Source of the DNA: Planosporangium thailandense
Lineage (GTDB): Bacteria; Actinomycetota; Actinomycetes; Mycobacteriales; Micromonosporaceae
NCBI RefSeq assembly: GCF_011947195.1
Contig: NZ_JAATVY010000021.1
Coordinates: 47,215 to 111,214 of the forward strand
Direction of reading: 5' to 3'
DNA: 64,000 nt
Under the pieces are notes generated by a model. It worked only from the letters and a program-made list of their open reading frames with translations, was not told the DNA's origin and did not search any database. Each line of letters starts with the position of its first letter. Position 1 is the first letter of the stretch. This document shows positions 43,578 to 53,984 of this stretch, piece by piece. The translations under genes and the position numbers were made by a program.

Positions 43578-43608
43578 TTGGCGGGTTGCGGCGCGATCCT
43601 GATAGTCT
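43578..43608 (+). promoter_or_regulatory. infC operon promoter
   Basis: TTGGCG (43578-43583) and TAGTCT (43603-43608) are 19 bases apart. Transcription from about 43615 gives a leader of about 250 bases, which is long for this genome and holds no gene I can support. Confidence 0.5.
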
Positions 43609-43780
43609 GGTCGCGTCGACCACATCGTGCCGCTGATTCGCGTAAGCGATCAGTTACCCACGGTGTTTGAAGCGGAGCGTCCCGCTCCCACCCGAGCAGC
43701 CTACGGGCGGCCGGGTCCGGTCAGCCGCCGTCGGAATATCGACGGGCGGTAGCGCGTTGTGCGCGATGACCGGTCGAGCG

Positions 43781-43814
43781 GGCCCCGGCATGTGCTGGGG
43801 CCTTCTGCTTTTGG
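43781..43814 (+). terminator. Attenuator-like hairpin in the infC leader
   Basis: GGCCCC (43781-43786) pairs with GGGGCC (43797-43802), followed by TTCTGCTTTT. It is the only hairpin in the window with a U-rich tail, and sits 55 bases before infC. This placement suggests ribosomal-protein (L20) or IF3-linked attenuation. Confidence 0.6.
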
Positions 43815-43868
43815 TCGGCTTGCCGGGAGATGCCCGGCGACACGAAAGATATTGACTTAGGAGGCCAC

Positions 43869-44570
43869 ATCAGCACCGAGCCACGCATCAACGAGCAGAT
43901 CCGGGCACGTGAGGTCCGGCTGGTCGGCCCCGAGGGTGAGCAGGTGGGTATCGTCCCGCTGGAGCGTGCCCTTCAGCTGGCCGCGGACGTCGACCTGGAT
44001 CTGGTCGAAGTAGCGCCGATGGCCCGCCCACCCGTGTGCAAGCTCATGGACTTCGGCAAGTTCAAGTATGAGAGTGCACTCAAGGCACGCGAGGCGCGGC
44101 GCAATCAGCAGCAGACCGTCATCAAGGAGATGAAGCTCCGCCCCAAGATCGACGCGCACGACTACGAGACCAAGAAGGGTCACGTCGTGCGGTTCCTCAA
44201 GGCGGGCGACAAGGTCAAGGTGACGATCATGTTCCGTGGCCGCGAGCAGAGCCGGCCCGAGCTGGGCTTCCGACTCCTGCGCAGGCTCTCCGAAGAGGTT
44301 GCGGAGCTCGGGTTTGTCGAGGCCAGTCCGAAGCAGGACGGCCGTAATATGATCATGGTCCTGGCGCCGCACCGCGCGACGAAGGTCGCCGCGTCCGACG
44401 CCAAGGTCGCCGCCTCCGAAGCGAAGGCGACCGCGTCAGCGGAGGCGAAGACCGCCGCGGCGGCCGCGAAGGCGACGCAGCGCGAGGCGACGGGTGGCGG
44501 GGCATCGGCTCCGTCCGCACAGACGGTCAACGCCGCGGCCACTGCAGACCGCGGTGCGGGCGAACAGTAG
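43869..44570 (+). CDS. infC: Translation initiation factor IF-3, ATC start codon
   Basis: 233 residues. Binds the 30S subunit and proofreads start codons. N-domain [17 protein letters not shown], linker rich in Lys, C-domain from [21 protein letters not shown]. After residue 175 comes a low-complexity tail of about 55 Ala/Lys/Thr/Ser residues. The start is ATC 43869, 4 bases after AGGAGG (43859-43864). The protein from ATC begins STEPRIN as in relatives, and the only in-frame ATG is 13 codons upstream of the ribosome binding site. Non-canonical infC starts allow IF3 to repress itself. Confidence 0.93.
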   Translation: MSTEPRINEQIRAREVRLVGPEGEQVGIVPLERALQLAADVDLDLVEVAPMARPPVCKLMDFGKFKYESALKAREARRNQQQTVIKEMKLRPKIDAHDYETKKGHVVRFLKAGDKVKVTIMFRGREQSRPELGFRLLRRLSEEVAELGFVEASPKQDGRNMIMVLAPHRATKVAASDAKVAASEAKATASAEAKTAAAAAKATQREATGGGASAPSAQTVNAAATADRGAGEQ

Positions 44571-44586
44571 GGGAGAAGCAGTTTCA

Positions 44587-44781
44587 ATGCCGAAGATGAA
44601 GCGCCACGCCGGCATGGCCAAGCGGGTCAAGATCACGGGCAAGGGCAAGTTCCTCCGTGAGCCGGCCGGCAAGCGCCACCTTCTGGAGGGCAAGTCCTCC
44701 AAGGTCACCCGCCGGATGACCGGCAACGTTGAGCTCGACCAGGTCGAGACCAAGCGGATCAAGAAGCTGCTGGGCCTCTAA
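44587..44781 (+). CDS. rpmI: Ribosomal protein bL35
   Basis: 64 residues, very basic. MPKMKRHAGMAKRVKITGKG and the ending ETKRIKKLLGL are the L35 pattern. GGGGAGAAG lies upstream of ATG 44587, 16 bases after infC. Confidence 0.97.
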   Translation: MPKMKRHAGMAKRVKITGKGKFLREPAGKRHLLEGKSSKVTRRMTGNVELDQVETKRIKKLLGL

Positions 44782-44813
44782 GAGGCGCGCCACCAACTGA
44801 CGAGAACCACTTT

Positions 44814-44838
44814 GACCGGGCCGCCCACCGGCCCGGTC
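44814..44838. terminator. Hairpin between rpmI and rplT
   Basis: A perfect 9-bp stem (44814-44822 with 44830-44838) with a 7-nt loop sits just before the rplT ribosome binding site GAGGAG. It may modulate L20 expression instead of ending transcription, because rplT belongs to the same operon. Confidence 0.55.
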
Positions 44839-44858
44839 CTTGATGAGGAGTACGAACC

Positions 44859-45221
44859 GTGGCACGCGTCAAGCGGGCTGTGAACGCCCAGAAGAAGCGC
44901 CGTACCGTCCTTGAGTCCGCCAGCGGCTACCGCGGCCAGCGCTCGCGGCTGTACCGCAAGGCCAAGGAGCAGATGCTGCACTCGATGCAGTACAGCTACC
45001 GCGACCGGCGCGACCGCAAGGGTGACTTCCGCCAACTGTGGATCACCCGGATCAACGCCGCCGCTCGCGCGAACGGCATGACCTACAACCGCCTGATCCA
45101 GGGGCTGCGCCTGGCTGGCGTCGAGGTCGACCGCAAGATCCTCGCTGACCTGGCGGTGACCGACGACAAGGCGTTCGCCGGCCTCGTCGAGGTGGCGCGC
45201 AAGGCCGTTGCCGCCGCCTGA
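44859..45221 (+). CDS. rplT: Ribosomal protein bL20
   Basis: 120 residues. [20 protein letters not shown], then [16 protein letters not shown] and the RNA-binding [20 protein letters not shown]; standard L20. GAGGAG lies about 9 bases before GTG 44859. In other bacteria L20 represses its own operon through the leader. Confidence 0.97.
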   Translation: MARVKRAVNAQKKRRTVLESASGYRGQRSRLYRKAKEQMLHSMQYSYRDRRDRKGDFRQLWITRINAAARANGMTYNRLIQGLRLAGVEVDRKILADLAVTDDKAFAGLVEVARKAVAAA

Positions 45222-45234
45222 TCGAAGTACGCAC

Positions 45235-46050
45235 ATGCGACCCGGGGTCGAGCCGTTCACCACGCGCACGCCCCGGGTCGTTGCTGCGCGGCGACTGCAA
45301 CGGCGCCGTGAGCGCACCGAAACCGGCCGGTTCCTCGCCGAGGGGCCCCAGGCCGTACGCGAGGCGCTCGCCGACGGCGCCGTCGTTGAGCTGTTCGCCA
45401 CCGCCGCGGCCGCCGAGCGGTACGCCGAGCTGATCGCGGCCGCCGAGGCCGACGGCGCCCGCGTCTCCCCGGTCACCGACGACGCCCTGGCCGCGCTGGC
45501 CGAGACGGTGCAGCCGCAGGGCGTCGTCGCCGTCTGCTCGTTCGTCGACGTCCCGTTGGCTCAGGCGCTGGCGAAGCAGCCCCGGCTGGTCGCCGTCCTG
45601 GCCGACATCCGCGACCCCGGCAACGCCGGCACGGTGCTGCGCACGGCCGACGCGGCCGGCGCCGACGCCGTGGTGTTCGCCGGCAGCGCGGTCGACCCGT
45701 ACAACGGCAAGTGCGTGCGGGCGTCGGCCGGCAGCCTGTTCCACGTCGACGTGGTCCGGGCCGACGATCCGCTCGCGGTCGTCGAGCGGATCCGGGCCGC
45801 CGGCCTGACCGTGTACGCCGCCGACGCGTACGGCGCGGCCGACCTCGACCACGTACCGCTGGCCGGGCCCACCGCCTGGCTGTTCGGCTCCGAGGCGCAC
45901 GGGCTGCCCCCGCAGCTCGCCGACGCCGCCGACGCCCGGGTGCGGGTGCCGATCCACGGTCGCGCCGAGAGCCTGAACCTGGCTGCCGCCGCAGCCGTCT
46001 GCCTGTACTCTTGCGCGAGAGCGCAGCGTATGGAGGGGACATCCCGATGA
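45235..46050 (+). CDS. SpoU-family 2'-O-ribose RNA methyltransferase
   Basis: 271 residues. An N-terminal L30e-like substrate-binding domain (FLAEGPQAVREALADGAVVE) is followed by a SPOUT knot domain. Motif 1 is LADIRDPGNAGTVLRTADA (about 125-143), motif 2 is LFGSEAHGLPPQL and motif 3 is IPIHGRAESLNLAAAAAVCLY-like (PIHGRAESLNLAAA). It should modify 23S rRNA or tRNA; the exact target is not clear. Its place after rplT and before pheS is conserved in actinobacteria. ATG 45235 lies 13 bases after rplT. Confidence 0.9.
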   Translation: MRPGVEPFTTRTPRVVAARRLQRRRERTETGRFLAEGPQAVREALADGAVVELFATAAAAERYAELIAAAEADGARVSPVTDDALAALAETVQPQGVVAVCSFVDVPLAQALAKQPRLVAVLADIRDPGNAGTVLRTADAAGADAVVFAGSAVDPYNGKCVRASAGSLFHVDVVRADDPLAVVERIRAAGLTVYAADAYGAADLDHVPLAGPTAWLFGSEAHGLPPQLADAADARVRVPIHGRAESLNLAAAAAVCLYSCARAQRMEGTSR

Positions 46051-46162
46051 GGCACCTGTTTAGCCAGCCCGCCGGTGTCGGCGGGCGACGGGGCTAAGGG
46101 CCAGCTGACCTCCACGCTCTCTTCGCGCGAACACCGGCGGGCTGCGGCGAAGCCGCGCGCCC

Positions 46163-46168
46163 TAGACT
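46163..46168 (+). promoter_or_regulatory. pheS -10 element
   Basis: TAGACT at 46163-46168 predicts a start near 46175 and a leader of about 83 bases that contains a possible 18-codon open frame before pheS. Confidence 0.45.
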
Positions 46169-46204
46169 CTGTCCGGTCCTTTCCAGGGGAAGAGAGCCCT
46201 TGCT

Positions 46205-47340
<1,136 letters not shown>

Positions 47341-47343
47341 GCC

Positions 47344-49818
47344 GTGCGGGTACCCGTTTCCTGGCTTCGCGAGTACGTCGACCTGCCGGCCGACCTGGAC
47401 GTCGACGAGCTGGAGAAGGCGTTCGTACGCGTCGGCCTGGAGGTCGAGGCGCTCCACGACCTGCGCCGCAACGTCACCGGCCCCCTCGTCGTCGGCCGGG
47501 TGCGCTCGATCGAGGAGCTGACCGGCTTCAAGAAGCCCATCCGGTACTGCCTGGTCGACGTCGGCAACGCGGAGCCGCAGGGGATCGTGTGCGGCGCCCG
47601 CAACTTCGCCGAGGGCGACCTCGTCGTGGTCTCGCTGCCCGGGGCGGTGCTGCCGGGCGGGTTCGAGATCGCCGCGCGGACCACGTACGGCCACGTCTCC
47701 AACGGCATGATCTGCTCGGCCCGTGAGCTGGGTGTCGGCGAGGACCACTCCGGCATCATCGTGCTGCCCGCCGACACGCAGGCCGCGCTGGGCGAGGACG
47801 CCCGGCCGCTCGTCGGCCTCGACGAGGTCGTCGTCGAGCTGAACGTCACCCCGGACCGCGGGTACTGCCTGTCGATGCGCGGTGTCGCCCGCGAACTGGC
47901 GCACTCGCTCGGCGTCGCCTACCGCGACCCGGCCGCCGCCGTCCTGCCGTTGGAGAATGACGGTCCGGGCTACCCGATCCGCGTGGAGGACCCGGCCGGC
48001 TGCGACCGGTTCACCGCGGTCGCGGTGCGCGGCGTCAACCCCGTCGCCCCGAGTCCGGAGTGGATGAAGCGACGACTCACGCTCGCCGGCATCCGTTCGA
48101 TCTCGCTGCCGGTCGACATCACCAACTACCTGATGCTCGAGCTGGGCCAGCCGATGCACGCGTTCGACCTGGGGCGCCTGTCCGGCGAGCTGGTCGTCCG
48201 GCGGGCCCGCCCCGGCGAGCGGCTGACCACCCTGGACGGTGCCGACCGGGCCCTCGACCCGGAGGATCTGGTCATCGCCGACTCCACCGGCGTGATCTCG
48301 CTCGCGGCCGTCATGGGTGGCGCGACGACCGAGGTGTCGGTGGAGACCACCGACCTGCTGTTCGAGTCCGCGCACTGGGACCCGGTCACCGTCGCCCGTA
48401 CGGCGCGGCGGCACAAGCTGCCCAGCGAGGCGAGCAAGCGCTTCGAGCGCGGCGTCGACCCGCAGCTGACCCCGGTGGCGCTCGCCCGGGCCGCGGCGCT
48501 GCTCACCGAGTACGCCGGCGGCACCGTCGACAGCGGACTGACCGATGTGTACGCGGTGACCCCGCCGGCGCCGATCGCGATCCCGGCCGACCTGCCGGCC
48601 CGCACCGCCGGCGTCGACTACCCGGGAGAACGGGTCGTCGAGCTGCTGACCGAGATCGGCGCGTCGGTCGAGTCCGACGGCGACCGGCTGCTGGTCACCC
48701 CGCCGACGTGGCGGCCCGACCTCACCGACCCGGCGGACCTCGCCGAGGAGGTGATCCGGCTCGACGGGTACGACAAGGTGCCCGTGAAGCTGCCGGTCGC
48801 ACCGCCCGGTCGGGGGCTGACCGCGACGCAGCGCCGCCGCCGTACGGTCGGCCGCGCGCTGGCCGAGGCCGGGTACGTGGAGACGATCAATTACCCGTTC
48901 GTCGGGTCGGCGACCCTCGACGCGCTGGGCATCCCCGCGGACGACCCGCGACGCCGGGCGGTACGGCTGCGCAACCCGATCTCCGAGCAGGAGCCGGAGC
49001 TGCGCACCACGCTGCTGCCGCCGCTGCTCGCCACGCTGCGGCGCAACCTGGGACGCGGCCACCGCGACCTCGCGCTGTACGAGATCGGCATGGTGTTCCA
49101 CCCGGCTGACGCACAGGGCACGCCGCCGCGCCTCGGCGTGGACCGGCGCCCGTCCGACGCGGAGCTGGCCCGCGTCAACGAGTTCCTGCCGGAGCAGCCG
49201 TGGCACGTGGCCGCGGTGCTGACCGGCGAGGTCGAGCCGGCCGGCTGGTGGGGCGCCGGCCGGGCCGCCGACTGGTCGGACGCCGTCGAGGCGGCGCGGC
49301 TGGTCGTGGCCAGGGCCGGGCACACGCCGGAGATCCGGGCCGCCGCCTACGCGCCGTGGCACCCCGGCCGCTGCGCCGAGATCCTGGTCGACGGCACGGT
49401 CGTCGGGCACGCCGGTGAGCTGCACCCGCAGGCCTGCGCCGCGCTCGAGCTGCCCCGGCGCACGGCGGCCATGGAGGTCAACCTCGACGCGCTGCCGCTG
49501 CCCGACGTGACGGTCGCGCCGCCGATCTCCGGCTTCCCGCCGGCCCTCATCGACGTCGCGCTCGTGGTCGATCGGGCGACGTCCGCGGCCTCCGTCGAGG
49601 CGGCGCTGGTCGAGGGCTCGGGTGAGCTGCTGGAGGGCGTCCGACTGTTCGATGTGTACACCGGCGAGCAGGTGGGTGCGGAGCGCAAGAGCCTGGCGTA
49701 CAAGCTGACGTTCCGGGCGCCCGACCGGACCCTCACGGTCGAGGAGGCGGTCGCCGCCCGTGACGCGGCGGTCGCCGTGGCAGCCGAGCGACTGGGCGCC
49801 ACGCTTCGCGGCGCGTAG
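47344..49818 (+). CDS. pheT: Phenylalanyl-tRNA synthetase beta subunit
   Basis: 824 residues. tRNA-binding OB domain (about 40-150, with GIVCGARNFAEGD), B3/B4 editing domain (NYLMLELGQPMHAFD), B5 domains, a degenerate class II core, and a C-terminal FDX anticodon-binding domain ending ERLGATLRGA. GTG 47344 follows pheS by 3 bases. The fold FPPALIDVALVVD toward the end is the start of the last domain. Confidence 0.96.
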   Translation: MRVPVSWLREYVDLPADLDVDELEKAFVRVGLEVEALHDLRRNVTGPLVVGRVRSIEELTGFKKPIRYCLVDVGNAEPQGIVCGARNFAEGDLVVVSLPGAVLPGGFEIAARTTYGHVSNGMICSARELGVGEDHSGIIVLPADTQAALGEDARPLVGLDEVVVELNVTPDRGYCLSMRGVARELAHSLGVAYRDPAAAVLPLENDGPGYPIRVEDPAGCDRFTAVAVRGVNPVAPSPEWMKRRLTLAGIRSISLPVDITNYLMLELGQPMHAFDLGRLSGELVVRRARPGERLTTLDGADRALDPEDLVIADSTGVISLAAVMGGATTEVSVETTDLLFESAHWDPVTVARTARRHKLPSEASKRFERGVDPQLTPVALARAAALLTEYAGGTVDSGLTDVYAVTPPAPIAIPADLPARTAGVDYPGERVVELLTEIGASVESDGDRLLVTPPTWRPDLTDPADLAEEVIRLDGYDKVPVKLPVAPPGRGLTATQRRRRTVGRALAEAGYVETINYPFVGSATLDALGIPADDPRRRAVRLRNPISEQEPELRTTLLPPLLATLRRNLGRGHRDLALYEIGMVFHPADAQGTPPRLGVDRRPSDAELARVNEFLPEQPWHVAAVLTGEVEPAGWWGAGRAADWSDAVEAARLVVARAGHTPEIRAAAYAPWHPGRCAEILVDGTVVGHAGELHPQACAALELPRRTAAMEVNLDALPLPDVTVAPPISGFPPALIDVALVVDRATSAASVEAALVEGSGELLEGVRLFDVYTGEQVGAERKSLAYKLTFRAPDRTLTVEEAVAARDAAVAVAAERLGATLRGA

Positions 49819-49844
49819 CCTACTCATACGCGTCGATATTCGCT

Positions 49845-49888
49845 GATGGAGGGGAAGTGGCCGTTAGGTGGACCACTTCCTCTCCATC
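49845..49888. terminator. Hairpin after pheT
   Basis: The arms 49845-49860 and 49873-49888 pair over 16 bp, with one G-U pair and a 12-nt loop. Its sequence (GATGGAGGGGAAGTGG) resembles the nusB-bldD hairpin in having a purine-rich GGAGG/GGAAGTG arm. No T-tract. Confidence 0.7.
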
Positions 49889-49907
49889 GATGGACGTGAC
49901 CGTACTG

Positions 49908-49913
49908 TAGGGT
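49908..49913 (+). promoter_or_regulatory. -10 element upstream of the LuxR-type gene
   Basis: TAGGGT (in CTGTAGGGTAAAC) would start transcription near 49920, giving a leader of about 155 bases. No convincing -35. Confidence 0.35.
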
Positions 49914-50076
49914 AAACACGTGTATCTGTTCGCCAGCCGTGCCGCGCTTCACCGGTCGGGGAGGGCCGGTGAGTGACGGTGCCGTGGCCGACCTCGACCC
50001 CTTCCGGATCGCGGGCTGAGCGGGTCGGCGTGTACCGACAGTCGCGGTGCGCTAACAAACTGACGGGGAGGCTCGC

Positions 50077-52836
50077 GTGAGCGCCCCTCGCGAAGGCAGA
50101 CTCGCAACCGTGGTGAATACCCGGCCGTCCATCCCCATCGGCCGCGGCGAAATCCTCGACCAGGCCCGCACCCGGCTCGCGGCCGGGGGGAGCGTACTGC
50201 TGTACGGGCCGGCGGGGATCGGTAAGTCCACCATCCTGCAGGCCCTCGCCGCGGACGCCGGTCCCGCCCTGGTCCTGCGTGCCGACGCCGCCGAAGCCGA
50301 AGCCGAACTGCCCTACCTCGCACTGGTCGACCTGTTCGACGGCGTGCTCGACGAGTACGCCGCCGCGCTCCCCGCGCACCTGCGCGCCGCCCTCGACGGC
50401 GCGCTGCTGCGCAGCTCCCTGCCGGACACGGCGCACGACCAGCTCGCCGTCCGGCTCGCCGTGCTCGAACTGGTCCGCGCGCTTACCGCCGACCGGCCGG
50501 TGCTGCTGGTCCTCGACGACGTGCAGTGGATCGACCAGCCCAGCGCGGGCGTGCTCCGCTTCGTCGTCCGGCGCCTCGGCTCGGTCGCCGCGCGGGTGCT
50601 CGCCGCCGAGCGGGTCTCCGACGGCGGCGCTCCGACAGCGCTCGACCTGTGCCCGCCCGGGTGCGTGGAGCTTGCCGTGCCGCCGCTGCCCGAGTCGGAC
50701 GTCGCCGACCTGCTGCGCGCCCGGCTGGGCGGGCCGGTGCCCCGTAGCCGGCTGCACCGGGTCTACACCGCCAGCGGCGGCAACCCGCTGTTCGCCGTGG
50801 AGCTGGGCCGGGCGCTGCGCGAGCGCGACGAGGACTCGCCGACCGCGCCGCTGCCCGTGCCCGACCGGCTGCGGGCGCTGCTCGCCGCCCGGATCGCCAC
50901 GCTGCCCCCGCGCGTCCGCCCGGCGCTGCTGGTGGCGGCGGCCACCGCCCGCCCGAGCCGGTCGCTGCTCGAGCACTGCGGGATCGCCGTCGACGAGGAG
51001 CTGGGCGGGGCGGTCTGCGCCGGGGTGGTCTCCGTCGACGGCGACGCGGTCACGTTCTCCCACCCGCTGCTGCGCGAGATGGTGTACGCCGACGCCACCC
51101 CGACGGAGCGGCGGCGCGCGCATGAAATGCTCGCCGACGCGGTCGTCGATCCGGTCGAACGGGCCCGCCACCTGGCGCAGGCGCGGCCGGAGCCGGACGA
51201 GTCCCTGGCGGACACGCTCGCCGACGCCGCGGCGGTGGCGCGGCGGCGCGGCGCCCCTGCCACGGCCGCCGACCTGGCCGCGCTCGCGTCCGAGCGCACG
51301 CCGGCCGCGCTGCCCGGGGTCGCGGCGCGGCGCTGGCTGTCGGCTGCCGAGTACGCCTACGACGCGGGTTCGCCCGCCGATGCCACCCGGTACGCGACGG
51401 TGGCCGTCCGGGAGGCGGCCGACCCGCGTACCCGGGTCGGCGCCCGGCTGCTGCTGGTCGACCTCGCCGGCCAGGACAAGTCGGGAGTGGCGCCGCTGCT
51501 GGACGAGGCGTTCCGGGACGCCGCCGATGACCCCGCGCTGCTGGCGCGGGTACGGCTGTACCGGGGTGTCAAGGCGCACTACGACCGCGACACCGAGGCG
51601 GCGCTCGCCGAGCTCAAGCGCGCCGAGGAGACCGCCGGGCAGTGCGGTGATCTCGACTGCCTGGTCGAGGTTCTCGGCTGGCAGGGCAGTTTCCACGACG
51701 GCCCCGAGGGTGACGAGATCCTGGAGCGGGCCGGTGAGCTGGCGCTGGGGCTGCCGCTGACCCGCCCGGTCATCGCGGCCCGGCAGTTGGCCGCGATGAG
51801 CCGGCTGTTCCGCGGCGATGTCGCCGAGGCCATCCGGCGCATCGAGTCGCTGCGTACGGCGGTCGAGAGCGCCGGCACCGTCCACGACCTCGCCGTCGTA
51901 CTGATCTCGGTCGCCGGCATCTACTGGCGGGCCGGCCGGTGCGCCGACGCGCTCGCCGCCGGTCGCTACTGCGCCCGCCTGTACGCCGACGTGGAGATCA
52001 CGCCGGGGCCGGGGCTGCTGGTCGGCGCCATGAGTGAGCTGCTCGGCGGCACCGCCGACCAGGCGGCCACCTATGCCGAGCAGGCGGTGCGCGCCATCCA
52101 GGACGCCGGCGACGAGGACTGGCTGAAGCTCGCGTACGCCACCCAGGGCATGGTGCACCTGCACCGCGGTGACCCGGCGGCGGCCGCGGACGTGATGCGG
52201 CAGGCGTGGGCGATCGAGCAGTCCCACGGCCGGGTGGACCCGGGCGTCCTGCCCTGGCACGCCGACTTCATTGAAGCGCTGATCGCGTCGGGTGCGCGGG
52301 CCGAGGCCGCGACGGTGCTGGCCGAGGTGCAGCGCTGCGCCGAGCGGCTCGGGCGCGACGTGGCGCTGCTCGGCCTGGCCCGGGCCCGGGCGATGCTCAC
52401 CGCGGCGGTCGATCCCCGGGAGGCCGCCGAGTCGCTGGCCGCGGCGATCGAGAAGTGGGCCGACCACCCGTACCCGCTGGAGGTCGCGCGGGCCTGGCAC
52501 ACCCTCGGCGGGCTGGAGCGGCGCGCGCACCGGCGGGGCGCGGCCCGGGCCGCCCTGACCGAGGCGGTCCGCCGGTACACCGCCGCCGAGGCGGTGCCGT
52601 GGCGGCAGGTGGCCACCGCGGAGCTGGCCCGGCTCGACGGCGGTCGCGGCGCCGGGCTGTCGGAGACCGAGCGGCGCATCGTCGAGCTGGTGCGTGGCGG
52701 CGCCACCAACCGGGAGATCGCCCGGTCCATGTTCCTGTCGATCAAGGCCGTGGAGGCCAACCTGACCCGCCTGTACCGGCGGCTCGGCGTGCGCAACCGG
52801 GCTCAGCTGGCCCGCGCGCTCGACTCGATGGACTGA
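50077..52836 (+). CDS. Large ATP-binding LuxR-family (LAL) regulator
   Basis: 919 residues. N-terminal AAA/STAND ATPase with Walker A YGPAGIGKST (about 43-52) and Walker B VLLVLDDVQWID (about 142-153). A long helical, TPR-like middle follows. The C-terminal LuxR helix-turn-helix is at about 857-915: LSETERRIVELVRGGATNRE, then SIKAVEANLTRLYRRLGVRN. LAL regulators respond to small signals such as maltotriose or metabolites; the ligand here is unknown. It stands alone between pheT and argC on the same strand. GGGGAGGC precedes GTG 50077. I cannot tell its target from sequence. Confidence 0.9.
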   Translation: MSAPREGRLATVVNTRPSIPIGRGEILDQARTRLAAGGSVLLYGPAGIGKSTILQALAADAGPALVLRADAAEAEAELPYLALVDLFDGVLDEYAAALPAHLRAALDGALLRSSLPDTAHDQLAVRLAVLELVRALTADRPVLLVLDDVQWIDQPSAGVLRFVVRRLGSVAARVLAAERVSDGGAPTALDLCPPGCVELAVPPLPESDVADLLRARLGGPVPRSRLHRVYTASGGNPLFAVELGRALRERDEDSPTAPLPVPDRLRALLAARIATLPPRVRPALLVAAATARPSRSLLEHCGIAVDEELGGAVCAGVVSVDGDAVTFSHPLLREMVYADATPTERRRAHEMLADAVVDPVERARHLAQARPEPDESLADTLADAAAVARRRGAPATAADLAALASERTPAALPGVAARRWLSAAEYAYDAGSPADATRYATVAVREAADPRTRVGARLLLVDLAGQDKSGVAPLLDEAFRDAADDPALLARVRLYRGVKAHYDRDTEAALAELKRAEETAGQCGDLDCLVEVLGWQGSFHDGPEGDEILERAGELALGLPLTRPVIAARQLAAMSRLFRGDVAEAIRRIESLRTAVESAGTVHDLAVVLISVAGIYWRAGRCADALAAGRYCARLYADVEITPGPGLLVGAMSELLGGTADQAATYAEQAVRAIQDAGDEDWLKLAYATQGMVHLHRGDPAAAADVMRQAWAIEQSHGRVDPGVLPWHADFIEALIASGARAEAATVLAEVQRCAERLGRDVALLGLARARAMLTAAVDPREAAESLAAAIEKWADHPYPLEVARAWHTLGGLERRAHRRGAARAALTEAVRRYTAAEAVPWRQVATAELARLDGGRGAGLSETERRIVELVRGGATNREIARSMFLSIKAVEANLTRLYRRLGVRNRAQLARALDSMD

Positions 52837-52920
52837 CTGCTCTTTCCGGCTGGGGCCCGTGATCATGAGAGCGGGAGTGGTGCCGGGTTGTGTCGGCCGT
52901 CACCCTCTTCGCGGTTTCGG

Positions 52921-52949
52921 TTGCGTACCCTCCGTGACCTCTATACAGT
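52921..52949 (+). promoter_or_regulatory. argC operon promoter
   Basis: TTGCGT (52921-52926) and TACAGT (52944-52949) are exactly 17 bases apart. The predicted start, near 52956, falls inside the ARG-box palindrome. Confidence 0.7.
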
Positions 52950-52950
52950 C

Positions 52951-52970
52951 TCCTGCATAGTCATGCAGGA
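52951..52970 (+). promoter_or_regulatory. ArgR operator (ARG box)
   Basis: TCCTGCAT-AGTC-ATGCAGGA is a perfect 8+8 palindrome with a 4-base spacer, matching the TGCAT/ATGCA core of actinobacterial ARG boxes. It covers the predicted transcription start and the AGGAGG of argC. ArgR bound here would block the operon that includes argR itself. Confidence 0.7.
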
Positions 52971-52976
52971 GGCGGT

Positions 52977-53984
52977 ATGGGAATGCGAGTCGCGGTCGCC
53001 GGGGCGAGCGGGTACGCCGGTGGCGAACTGCTGCGCCTGATCGCCGGGCACCCGCACCTCGAGCTCGCCGTCGCGACGGCGCAGAGCCAGGCCGGGTCGC
53101 CGCTCGGTGCGGTGCACCCGCACCTGGTCGACCTCGCCGACCACGTCCTCGCACCGACCGAGCCCGCCGCTCTCGCCGACGCCGACCTGGTGTTTCTGGC
53201 TCTCCCGCACGGGGAGTCGGCAGCGGTGGCCGCCCAACTTCCGGCCCACACCAAGGTCGTCGACCTGGGAGCCGACCACCGGCTGGTCGATCCGGAGGAC
53301 TGGACCCGCTACTACCCGGGCGCGCACGCGGGTACCTGGACGTACGGGCTGCCCGAGCTGCCGGGCCAGCGGGAGAAGATCGCCGGGGCCACCCGGGTCG
53401 CCGCGACCGGCTGTTACGCGGTCTCCACCATCCTCGCGCTCGCGCCGCTGATCACGGCCGGGGTCGCCAGCCCCGACGACGTGGTCGTCGTCGCCGCGTC
53501 CGGCACCTCCGGAGCCGGCAAGTCGCCCAAGGCGCACCTGCTCGGCAGCGAGGTCATGGGCGACCTGAGCCCGTACAAGGTCGGCGCGCACCAGCACGTA
53601 CCCGAGATCAAGCAGGCGTCCGGCGCCCGGACGCTGTCGCTCACGCCGGTCCTCGCGCCCATGCCGCGCGGGATCCTGTCGACCGTCACCGCGGTCGCCA
53701 CCGCCGCCGGCGTGGACGTGCGCGCGGTCCTGGCCGACGCGTACGCGGGGGAGCGGTTCGTCCGGGTCCTGCCCGAGGGCCGCTGGCCGCACACGGCCGC
53801 CACGTACGGGTCGAACGCCTGCCACCTGCAGGGCACGGTCGACCTCGACTCCGGCCGCCTGCTCGTCACATCCGCGATCGACAACCTCGGCAAGGGCGCG
53901 GCGGGCCAGGCGGTCCAGTGCGCCAACCTCATGCTCGGCCTGCCCGAGGAGGCAGGCCTCACGGCGAACGGAGTGGCACCGTGA
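52977..53984 (+). CDS. argC: N-acetyl-gamma-glutamyl-phosphate reductase
   Basis: 335 residues. NADPH-dependent step of arginine synthesis. NADP loop AVAGASGYAGGELLRL (about 6-21), catalytic Cys146 in AATGCYAVS, and His in VGAHQHVPEI. ATG 52977 (4 bases from AGGAGG) and ATG 52983 (10 bases) are both possible. First gene of argCJBDFRGH; overlaps argJ by four bases. Confidence 0.95.
   Translation: MGMRVAVAGASGYAGGELLRLIAGHPHLELAVATAQSQAGSPLGAVHPHLVDLADHVLAPTEPAALADADLVFLALPHGESAAVAAQLPAHTKVVDLGADHRLVDPEDWTRYYPGAHAGTWTYGLPELPGQREKIAGATRVAATGCYAVSTILALAPLITAGVASPDDVVVVAASGTSGAGKSPKAHLLGSEVMGDLSPYKVGAHQHVPEIKQASGARTLSLTPVLAPMPRGILSTVTAVATAAGVDVRAVLADAYAGERFVRVLPEGRWPHTAATYGSNACHLQGTVDLDSGRLLVTSAIDNLGKGAAGQAVQCANLMLGLPEEAGLTANGVAP

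Noticed and set aside
52856..52880. GTGATCATGAGAGCGGG as a further GATC palindrome
   Set aside because: Only the short TGATCA centre is symmetrical; no matching arm is found nearby.
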